NCBI GenBank assembly: GCA_031272745.1
Contig: JAISTF010000035.1
Location: forward strand, 1-6,564
Reading direction: 5' to 3'
From: Eubacteriales Family XIII. Incertae Sedis bacterium
GTDB taxonomy: Bacteria > Bacillota > Clostridia > Peptostreptococcales > Anaerovoracaceae
Length of the DNA: 6,564 nucleotides
The translations under genes were made by a program, and so were the position numbers. Below the pieces are notes generated by a model that was given only the letters and a program-made list of their open reading frames with translations, ran no database searches and was not told the origin of the DNA. Positions 1-4,900 of the stretch are shown piece by piece (the first letter of the stretch is position 1; each line of letters begins with the position of its first letter).

Positions 1-1384
1 TGCTCTGCGTCGCCGCCGGCGCGGGCGGGCGGCTGAAAGCCGCCCCTACGGGCTCAGTAGGTGCGGAATCGGGTTGCGGTTCCGACGCGGGTGGCGTAGG
101 GGACGGGCTTGCCCGTCCCGCGTCCACGGGTTCCGTTTGCACGGGCGGGGCGGCGGGTGCCGGAATAACGGGCACAGGCGCGGGTGGCGTAGGCGCAGCG
201 TGCGGAGTCGCAGGCGGCGCGGGTTCCGGCGCGGGCGGGGCAATCGGCGCGGACGCTACCGGTTCGGGTACGGGTTCCGGCGCAGGTGCCACCGCGATCG
301 GTTGCGGGCGCGGCTCGGGGCGCGGCGCCTCCTGCGCCGCGAAGCGGCCGGCATTCGGATCCTCCGGCATCTTGCGTACGAACGAGACGGACTCCACGGA
401 CAGCGTCCCCTTCGCGAGCTTTTCGATCTGCTCGCGGAACAACGTCGTCGTATAGCTGATGTAAAACCCTCGCTCGACGATCTCGTTCGCCGTCTCGGGG
501 TCCGACTCCACGTTGGCCGGCACCGTGCGGTCGACCGTGCCCTTCTCGGAGAGTTTGTTCACGAGCATGAAGGCGCGGATATTTTCCATCTTCGAGCCCT
601 CGTTGAAATGCACATGGAGATAGTACGTCGTCGGCTCGGCGAGCCCGCCGCTGCCGCCGACGGCGGCCGTCACGCGCGAGATGTCCGCCTGCGGCTCCTC
701 GGGCTCTTTGATCTCCATCCCGAGGATGCGCCCGCCTTCGGGCGCAACGGGCATAAGCGCCTCGGGCTCCGGTTCGGGCTCCGGTTCGGGTTCGGGCTCG
801 GGCTCCGGTTCCGGTTCGGGTTCGGGTTCCAGTTCGGGTTCTGGTTCCGGCTCCTCCGGCACGGGCTCCGGCATGCGCACGTCCACGGGCTCCGGTTGCG
901 ACACGGGCGGGTTCTCGCCGGACGCGGCGCCGCCGAGGATGCGTCCGAGGTCCGGCGGCTCCGGCTCGCCGACCTCGCCGCGGATGCGCCCCGCGAGCTT
1001 CACGATCACGTCCGTCAACGCCCCGACCTCGGCCTCGGGCGCGACGCCGTCCTGCACCTTCGCGACCTCCGCCTTCAAAAAATCCGACACCGCCAACGCC
1101 GCGTCGATGAGGTCCCCCATGAACTGCTGCGGCAGCCCCCCGTCGCGGATGACGGAAAACAAATCCTCCGTCTTGTGCGCCACGTCCGCGATGCCCGTAT
1201 AGCCCATCATCGCGCTGCTGCCCTTGATTGTATGCATGATGCGAAAGATCTCGTTCACGTTCTCCCGCGAGAGGTCGTGGATGGACTCGGAATCCAAAAG
1301 GATGCGATCCAGCGACTCCAGCAAAGAGGTGGATTCGTAGAGATAGAGTTCCAAAAGCGAATCGTTGTTGTATCCGTCCGACAT
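1..1384 (-). CDS. cheA: Chemotaxis histidine kinase CheA, N-terminal part (3' end outside window)
   Basis: Reading leftward from ATG at 1384-1382, an uninterrupted frame gives 461 codons and leaves the window at base 1. Residues about 5-105 form an Hpt/P1 domain with the phosphotransfer motif HTIKGSSAMMGY, so His51 is the expected autophosphorylation site. Residues 178-208 are an almost pure Glu-Pro repeat. Residues about 252-337 (YYLHVHFNEGSKMENIRAF, then NKLSEKG and a final VESVSFV) match the P2 CheY-docking domain. Residues about 343-461 are a Pro/Ala-rich linker. The P3 dimerisation, P4 ATPase and P5 CheW-like domains are expected beyond base 1 but are not seen. In the known system CheA phosphorylates CheY and CheB in the receptor-CheW array. 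The start is the only in-frame ATG before the Hpt domain; its only Shine-Dalgarno-like sequence, GAGG, lies 2 bases upstream, unusually close. The gene is divergent from the other che genes. Family assignment is secure; completeness cannot be judged. Confidence 0.95.
   Translation of the reverse strand, partial: MSDGYNNDSLLELYLYESTSLLESLDRILLDSESIHDLSRENVNEIFRIMHTIKGSSAMMGYTGIADVAHKTEDLFSVIRDGGLPQQFMGDLIDAALAVSDFLKAEVAKVQDGVAPEAEVGALTDVIVKLAGRIRGEVGEPEPPDLGRILGGAASGENPPVSQPEPVDVRMPEPVPEEPEPEPELEPEPEPEPEPEPEPEPEPEPEPEALMPVAPEGGRILGMEIKEPEEPQADISRVTAAVGGSGGLAEPTTYYLHVHFNEGSKMENIRAFMLVNKLSEKGTVDRTVPANVESDPETANEIVERGFYISYTTTLFREQIEKLAKGTLSVESVSFVRKMPEDPNAGRFAAQEAPRPEPRPQPIAVAPAPEPVPEPVASAPIAPPAPEPAPPATPHAAPTPPAPVPVIPAPAAPPVQTEPVDAGRASPSPTPPASEPQPDSAPTEPVGAAFSRPPAPAATQS
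26..49 (-). repeat. GTAGGGG-type palindromic repeat, copy 1 (inside cheA)
   Basis: Read on the minus strand, this begins GTA and then forms a perfect 8-bp stem, GGGCGGCT with AGCCGCCC (stem arms at 38-45 and 27-34), around a 3-base TTC loop, followed by G. It differs from the copy at the end of cheD only in the loop and the loop-closing base pair. It is read in frame as CheA residues 446-453 (VGAAFSRP), which interrupts an otherwise Pro/Ala/Glu-rich linker. Confidence 0.75.
96..120 (+). repeat. GTAGGGG-type palindromic repeat, copy 2 (inside cheA)
   Basis: On the plus strand this starts GTAGGGG and forms an 8-bp stem, GGGACGGG (100-107) with CCCGTCCC (112-119), around a CTTG loop; the inner C and G could add a ninth pair. 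It has the same 5' end, same trailing CCCG and same stem length as the other two copies, but a different stem sequence. It lies opposite in orientation to copy 1, 46 bases away. On the coding strand of cheA it gives residues about 421-430 (DAGRASPSPT). A 14-base flank, GCGGGTGGCGTAGG (87-100), recurs at 180-193, where no palindrome follows. Confidence 0.65.
761..850 (-). repeat. Glu-Pro dipeptide repeat tract in CheA
   Basis: Thirty codons (CheA residues 179-208) alternate Pro and Glu with one interruption (Leu185). The codons are mixed (CCC, CCG, CCA; GAA, GAG), so the hexanucleotide unit is imperfect at DNA level while the protein repeat is nearly perfect. Such tracts behave as extended, stiff spacers. 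Here it lies between the Hpt domain and the P2 domain. Confidence 0.85.
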
Positions 1385-1390
1385 GACCTC

Positions 1391-1399
1391 ATTGTAGCA
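1391..1399 (-). promoter_or_regulatory. Possible extended -10 promoter element for cheA
   Basis: On the minus strand the bases read TGCTACAAT, which fits an extended -10 (TGn plus TACAAT). No good -35 is visible. Only six bases (GAGGTC) separate it from the cheA ATG, so a transcript starting at the usual distance would begin at or near the A of the start codon, giving a leaderless message. Alternatively the true promoter is further upstream and GAGG acts as a very close ribosome binding site. This is inference from sequence only. Confidence 0.3.
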
Positions 1400-1423
1400 C
1401 AATCCCCATCTTTGAGATATAAT
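1392..1423 (+). promoter_or_regulatory. Candidate promoter of the cheY-cheB operon
   Basis: A perfect TATAAT lies at 1418-1423, 44 bases before the cheY start. The best vegetative -35 candidate, TTGTAG at 1392-1397, is 20 bases away, longer than usual. The segment GAGATAT at 1414-1420 also partly resembles the flagellar sigma-D -10 (CCGATAT), with only TA of a TAAA -35 at 1395. Either sigma factor is possible. The element overlaps the candidate cheA promoter on the other strand. Confidence 0.45.
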
Positions 1424-1430
1424 AACTTCA

Positions 1431-1444
1431 CCTGCAAAAGCAGG
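1431..1444 (+). other. Small inverted repeat in the cheY leader
   Basis: CCTGC and GCAGG flank an AAAA loop. This could form a 5-bp hairpin in the 5' untranslated leader, between the TATAAT box and the AGGAG ribosome binding site at 1454-1458. It is short and not followed by a T run, so it is not a terminator. It could be chance or a small operator-like site. Confidence 0.25.
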
Positions 1445-1467
1445 AAACGCAAAAGGAGATAAACAGA

Positions 1468-1830
1468 ATGGCGAAAATCTTGATCGTGGACGACGCCGCA
1501 TTCATGCGGATGATGATTCGGGAGAACCTGAAGAAAGACGGGTTCACCGATTTTGCGGAAGCCGCGAACGGCGAAGAAGCCGTCGCCGCCTTCCGCGCCG
1601 GCCCGCCGCCGGACCTCACGCTGCTCGACATCACGATGCCCGTGATGGACGGGCTGGCCGCGCTGAAAGAAATCCGCGCCATCGCCCCCGACGCGAAAGT
1701 CGTCATGTGCTCCGCGATGGGGCAGGAGAATATGGTGATTGAAGCCATCAAGCTCGGCGCGCTCGACTTCATCGTGAAACCGTTCAAGCCGGAGCGCCTG
1801 CTCCAGACGGTGAAGGGGGTGCTGGGCTGA
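1468..1830 (+). CDS. cheY: Chemotaxis response regulator CheY
   Basis: A 120-residue single-domain receiver, the normal CheY length. The acidic pocket is Asp8-Asp9, the phosphoacceptor is Asp54 (LLDITMPVMDG), the switch Ser is Ser82 (MCSAMGQ) and the conserved Lys is Lys104 (FIVKPF). CheY takes phosphate from CheA and, in its phosphorylated form, binds the flagellar motor switch to change rotation. No output domain follows, and CheA, CheC, CheD, CheW and CheB lie alongside, so it is a chemotaxis CheY rather than a general regulator. The start has a good AGGAG at 1454-1458, nine bases upstream. It heads the rightward operon. Its TGA overlaps the ATG of the next gene by one base (TGATG), suggesting coupled translation. 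Confidence 0.96.
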   Translation: MAKILIVDDAAFMRMMIRENLKKDGFTDFAEAANGEEAVAAFRAGPPPDLTLLDITMPVMDGLAALKEIRAIAPDAKVVMCSAMGQENMVIEAIKLGALDFIVKPFKPERLLQTVKGVLG

Positions 1831-2138
1831 TGGCATACGGATCCGGAGAGCCGATCAACCTCATCCTGCAGATGGCGACGGACATGCTGCCGGCCGTCCT
1901 GAAAAAGGTCGGCGTCGAGGACACGGCGGAAAACCGAGAGGACGTGCTCGCGCTCGCGCTCAACGCCCTCCCCTCGAAATATATCACCTCGGGCGGCGGC
2001 AAATCCTACACGCAGCTCATCGAAAACTACCGGCACCAATACGAGGCCGACGTGCTCATGAGCCTGACGCGCGCGGCCGTCAAGGTGAAGGAATGCCCGC
2101 GCTGCGTGCGCCGCGAACTCGAGGAGGGCCTCGCATGA
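1830..2138 (+). CDS. comFB: ComFB-family protein (possible cyclic-dinucleotide receptor)
   Basis: A 102-residue soluble protein matching the late competence ComFB family (PF10719). Seen here are an N-terminal helix of type NLILQMATDMLPAVL, the central block DVLALALNALPSKYIT (38-53), and the C-terminal helix YRHQYEADVLMSLTRAAVKV (67-86). A Cys pair follows at the end, Cys89 and Cys92 (CPRC), which could bind metal. In B. subtilis comFB sits in the comF operon but its role there is unclear. Cyanobacterial and other ComFB proteins have recently been reported to bind cyclic dinucleotides; that this one does so is inference. Ribosome binding site AAGGGGG at 1813-1819 lies in the cheY end. It overlaps cheY by one base and cheC by four, so it is a full operon member, implying a role with CheY or CheC. 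Family call is good; function is open. Confidence 0.8.
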   Translation: MAYGSGEPINLILQMATDMLPAVLKKVGVEDTAENREDVLALALNALPSKYITSGGGKSYTQLIENYRHQYEADVLMSLTRAAVKVKECPRCVRRELEEGLA

Positions 2139-2752
2139 TCCGATCCTATGAAGAACTCGACGAACGCCAACTCGATATGCTGCGCGAAATCGGCAACATC
2201 GGCGCCGGCAACGCGGCGACGTCGTTGTCCGTGCTGCTCGACGAAGGCGTGCACATCAGCATCCCGCGCGTGCGCATCGAGGATTACGGCGGCGTCGTGG
2301 GCGCGATCGGCGACCCCGAAAGCCTCTCGGTCGGCATCCTGATTCATTTTGAGGGCGAGGTGAAAGGCATGGTGCTCTTCCTGATCGCCTTCGAGGACGC
2401 GAAGGAAATCGCCCACATCCTCGTCGGCCGGCGCGAGGACGACGAGCCCGTCGGCCTCTCCGAGATGAAGCTGTCGATGATCAAGGAGATCGGCAACATC
2501 CTGACGTCCGCCTACCTCGGCTCGATCGGCATGCTCACGGATCTGCGGTTTGAAATCTCGGTCCCGTACGCCGCGATCGACATGACGGGCGCGCTGCTCG
2601 CCGCGCCGATGGTCGAATTCAGCGTCGACGACGCGCACATCCTCTTCATCGAGGAGAGCTTCCGCACGGAGACGCGCAGCCTGCGCAGCCACGTCATCCT
2701 GTTTTCGGACATCGCGTCCATCAATGTCATGATGGAAAGACTCGGATTCTGA
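2135..2752 (+). CDS. cheC: CheY-P phosphatase CheC
   Basis: A 205-residue protein with the internally duplicated CheC fold. Both copies of the active-site pattern D/S-x3-E-x2-N-x22-P are complete: Asp14, Glu18, Asn21, Pro44 and Ser114, Glu118, Asn121, Pro144. CheC hydrolyses the phosphoaspartate of CheY and also binds CheD, linking CheY-P level to receptor adaptation in Bacillus and Thermotoga. I chose ATG at 2135 rather than the in-frame ATG at 2093. The later start has GGAGG at 2123-2127 seven bases upstream and overlaps the comFB stop as ATGA. It also gives the usual N terminus just before the first active-site helix, whereas the longer form adds 14 Arg/Pro-rich residues lying over the comFB end. 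No FliY-type extension is present, so it is CheC rather than FliY. Confidence 0.94.
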   Translation: MIRSYEELDERQLDMLREIGNIGAGNAATSLSVLLDEGVHISIPRVRIEDYGGVVGAIGDPESLSVGILIHFEGEVKGMVLFLIAFEDAKEIAHILVGRREDDEPVGLSEMKLSMIKEIGNILTSAYLGSIGMLTDLRFEISVPYAAIDMTGALLAAPMVEFSVDDAHILFIEESFRTETRSLRSHVILFSDIASINVMMERLGF

Positions 2753-2766
2753 TTCAAATTCGATTT

Positions 2767-2772
2767 AGGGGG
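2767..2772 (+). promoter_or_regulatory. Ribosome binding site that leaves the cheD start ambiguous
   Basis: AGGGGG is the only Shine-Dalgarno-like sequence in the 21-base cheC-cheD gap. It lies one base before the ATG at 2774, too close for normal use, and thirteen bases before the next in-frame ATG at 2786, somewhat far. The real CheD start may therefore be either; the later one would drop the residues MNNN. Confidence 0.5.
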
Positions 2773-2773
2773 T

Positions 2774-3277
2774 ATGAATAACAATATGAACGAACCCATC
2801 AAGGTCGGCATCTCGGACTACAAAATGTCCCGATCGCCGGATACGCTGGTCACATACGCGCTCGGCTCCTGCGTCGGCGTGTCGCTGTACGACCCCACCA
2901 CGGGCATCGGCGGGCTGTCGCACATCATGCTGCCCACCTGCTCCCTGCGCACGGACGGGTGCGTGGACGACCGCATGAAATACGCGGACACGGCGATCGA
3001 GGACCTCGTGCGCGACATGGTCGCGGCCGGCGCGGACCGGATGGGCATCCGCGCGAAGATCGCGGGCGGCGCCAATATGTTCGGCGTCGCGTTCGACTCG
3101 CTGATGGGCTCGATCGGCGCGCGCAACATCGAGGCAGTCCGGCGGGAGCTCGCGCGGCTCGGCATCCCCGTCGACGGCGAGGACGTGGGCGCAGACTACG
3201 GCCGCACGGTGTTTTTCTCGCTCGGCGACGGGTCCGTGCGCGTGCAGACGGCGGGCCGGCAGGCAAACGTGCTGTAG
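2774..3277 (+). CDS. cheD: Receptor glutamine deamidase CheD
   Basis: A 167-residue CheD (163 if it starts at the ATG at 2786). The catalytic residues are seen as Thr27, Cys33 and His50 in TYALGSCVGV and GGLSHIMLP. Their spacing of 6 and 17 residues is the same as in Thermotoga CheD (Thr21, Cys27, His44). CheD converts specific glutamines in chemoreceptors to glutamates, and CheC binding competes with receptor binding, so CheC and CheD form a feedback pair; their adjacency here fits this. The motif KIAGGANMF (residues about 95-103) is also typical of the family. The stop codon TAG is part of a palindromic repeat whose first bases are GTAGGGG, so the C terminus (GRQANVL) may have been set by insertion of that repeat. 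Identity is secure; only the exact start is unsure. Confidence 0.95.
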   Translation: MNNNMNEPIKVGISDYKMSRSPDTLVTYALGSCVGVSLYDPTTGIGGLSHIMLPTCSLRTDGCVDDRMKYADTAIEDLVRDMVAAGADRMGIRAKIAGGANMFGVAFDSLMGSIGARNIEAVRRELARLGIPVDGEDVGADYGRTVFFSLGDGSVRVQTAGRQANVL

Positions 3278-3297
3278 GGGCGGCATCCTGCCGCCCG
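3274..3297 (+). repeat. GTAGGGG-type palindromic repeat, copy 3 (cheD stop / cheD-cheW gap)
   Basis: This begins GTAGGGG and forms a perfect 8-bp stem, GGGCGGCA (3278-3285) with TGCCGCCC (3289-3296), around a TCC loop. Compared with copy 1 the loop-closing pair has flipped from T-A to A-T, keeping the hairpin. Bases 3275-3277 are the cheD stop codon. It is followed by A-rich sequence, not a T run, so it does not look like an intrinsic terminator. In the transcript it would be a stable hairpin between cheD and cheW. Confidence 0.8.
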
Positions 3298-3322
3298 ACA
3301 AAAATAAAAGGGTTATTGTATA

Positions 3323-3847
3323 ATGAAAGGCGAAATGGTGGATTTTTTTGGCGAAACCGAATACGAAGAAGAGGACACGCAACGCGGGCGGTTCCTGACG
3401 TTCACGGTCGACGGCACGCTGTACGGGCTGCCGATTCGCTTTGTGACGGAGATCATCGGCATCCAGGATGCGACGCGCGTGCCCGAGACGCCGGATTACG
3501 TGAAGGGCATCATCAACCTGCGCGGCCACATCGTGCCGCTCATCGACGTGCGGCTGAAATTCGGCAAGACCGCGCTGCCGTATACGGACCGCACCTGCGT
3601 CGTCGTCATCGACGTGGGCGGCATCTCCGTCGGGCTCATCGTGGACAGGGTCGACGACGTGCTGACGATCCCCGAGGACCAGATCGCGCCGCCGCCCGAC
3701 GGGCCGGGCTTCGGCTACGAAAACCGTTTCGTCGAGGGCATCGGCAAGGCCGGCGGCGGCGTGCAGCTGCTGCTCGACGCCGACAAGCTGCTGCAGCCGG
3801 ACGAGTTGGACATGATCGAGACGATTTCCGTCGACTCCCCCGAATAG
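3323..3847 (+). CDS. cheW: Chemotaxis coupling protein CheW
   Basis: A 174-residue CheW-domain protein. After an acidic N-terminal tail (residues 7-20, with FGETEYEEED), the domain runs from about residue 22 to 165. It contains the family signature GIINLRGHIVPLIDVRLKFG at 62-81, with the conserved Arg67-Gly68 of the NLRG motif, and the second-lobe segment VGLIVDRVDDV (103-113). There is no receiver domain as in CheV. CheW links CheA to chemoreceptors in the signalling array. The start ATG at 3323 has AAAAGGG at 3306-3312, ten bases upstream; an in-frame ATG at 3335 is a weaker alternative. It lies 45 bases after cheD, the largest gap in the operon, which holds the palindromic repeat, and 4 bases before cheB. 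Confidence 0.95.
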   Translation: MKGEMVDFFGETEYEEEDTQRGRFLTFTVDGTLYGLPIRFVTEIIGIQDATRVPETPDYVKGIINLRGHIVPLIDVRLKFGKTALPYTDRTCVVVIDVGGISVGLIVDRVDDVLTIPEDQIAPPPDGPGFGYENRFVEGIGKAGGGVQLLLDADKLLQPDELDMIETISVDSPE

Positions 3848-3851
3848 TTCC

Positions 3852-4889
3852 ATGGAAAAAATCCGTTTGATGGTGGTGGACGATTCCCTGCTGTTTCGGG
3901 AGCTCGTCGCAAAAGGCTACGAAAAGGACGACTGCATCGAAGTCGTCGGTTTTGCGGCGGACCCGTTCGAGGCGAAGGACCGCATCCCGAAGCTCGCGCC
4001 GCAGGTGCTGTTGCTCGACGTCGAGATGCCGCGCATGGACGGCATCAAATTTCTGCGCAACCTCATGCCGCAGTACCCGCTGCCCGTCATCGTGATTTCG
4101 TCCTTGGCCGTGAGCGTCTTCGAGGCGCTCGACGCGGGGGCGTTGGACTTCATCGCGAAGCCCGCGTCCGTGGCCGACCAGCCGGCGTTCCTGCGCGAGC
4201 TGAAGGACAAGGTCCTCGCAGCGTCGACGGCGCGGTTTGCGTTCCGGCGGCGCGTGCCCGACGCGATCGAGCTGTCGGCGGAAGGCGTCGCGGGCGCGGT
4301 GGACGCGTCGCGGCTCATCGCGATCGGCGCCTCGACGGGCGGGACGGACGCCATCACGAGCATCCTGACGAAATATTCGGCGAATATGCCGGGGATCGTC
4401 GTCGCGCAGCACATGCCGTCCGGCTTCACGAAGATGTTTGCGCAGCGGCTTGACGCTGCGTGCCACCTGACCGTGCGCGAGGCGCGCGACGGGGACGCGG
4501 TCGAACCCGGAACGGCGCTCATCGCGCCCGGCGGCCTGCAGATGGAAGTGGTGCGCGAGGGGACGCCCGGGGCGGGCGGCTGCTACCGCGTGCGCTGCCG
4601 CGAATCGGCGCCCGTCAACGGACACCGGCCCGCCGTCGACGTGCTCTTCGGCTCCGTCGCCGAGGCCGCGGGCCCGCGCGCGATCGGCGTGCTCCTCACG
4701 GGCATGGGCGTCGACGGCGCCGCCGGCCTCAAACGCATCCTCGACGCCGGCGGCCGCACGATCGGCCAGGACGAGCGCAGCTCCGTCGTCTACGGCATGC
4801 CGATGGCCGCCTGGGTCATGGGCGCCGTCCAGGTTCAACTCCCTCTCTTCCGCATCGCCGACGAGATCCTGCGCATGGCGCAGGGGTGA
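3852..4889 (+). CDS. cheB: Receptor methylesterase/glutamine deamidase CheB
   Basis: A 345-residue two-domain protein, the usual CheB length. The receiver domain (about 3-120) has Asp10-Asp11, phosphoacceptor Asp56 (LLLDVEMPRMDG), Ser83-Ser84 and Lys103 (FIAKPAS). The C-terminal esterase domain (about 153-343) has the catalytic Ser161 in IGASTGGTDAI, His187 in AQHMPSGF and Asp288 in LLTGMGVDGA. CheA phosphorylation of the receiver relieves inhibition of the esterase, which removes methyl groups from receptor glutamates. The partner methyltransferase CheR is not in the window. No Shine-Dalgarno is evident before ATG at 3852, only four bases after the cheW stop, so translation is probably coupled to cheW. 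It is the last gene of the operon; the opposing gene ends 11 bases later. Confidence 0.96.
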   Translation: MEKIRLMVVDDSLLFRELVAKGYEKDDCIEVVGFAADPFEAKDRIPKLAPQVLLLDVEMPRMDGIKFLRNLMPQYPLPVIVISSLAVSVFEALDAGALDFIAKPASVADQPAFLRELKDKVLAASTARFAFRRRVPDAIELSAEGVAGAVDASRLIAIGASTGGTDAITSILTKYSANMPGIVVAQHMPSGFTKMFAQRLDAACHLTVREARDGDAVEPGTALIAPGGLQMEVVREGTPGAGGCYRVRCRESAPVNGHRPAVDVLFGSVAEAAGPRAIGVLLTGMGVDGAAGLKRILDAGGRTIGQDERSSVVYGMPMAAWVMGAVQVQLPLFRIADEILRMAQG

Positions 4890-4900
4890 GGGCGCGCGCT

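Noticed and set aside
681..1202. Plus-strand ORF with a long Gly-Ser repeat that looks like a surface or silk-like protein
   Set aside because: The Gly-Ser run is the complement of the Glu-Pro codons of cheA, so it is a mirror of a real repeat in the other strand.
74..1462. Long plus-strand ORF of 462 codons rich in Arg, Gly and Leu
   Set aside because: It is antisense to cheA, whose minus-strand frame has clear Hpt and P2 domains. The plus-strand product has no recognisable domain and its composition is what GC-rich shadow frames give.
3278..3310. Intrinsic terminator after cheD
   Set aside because: The hairpin is followed by an A-rich stretch and not by T residues on the plus strand, and cheW-cheB clearly continue the operon.
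3319..3324. Perfect TATAAT just before cheW
   Set aside because: It overlaps the cheW start codon, so a transcript from it would lack the start used here; there is no good -35. Probably chance in the only AT-rich spot of the operon.
2959..3870. Plus-strand ORF of 303 codons across cheD and cheW
   Set aside because: It is a frame-shifted reading of cheD and cheW with strongly Arg-rich content; the catalytic motifs lie in the other frame.
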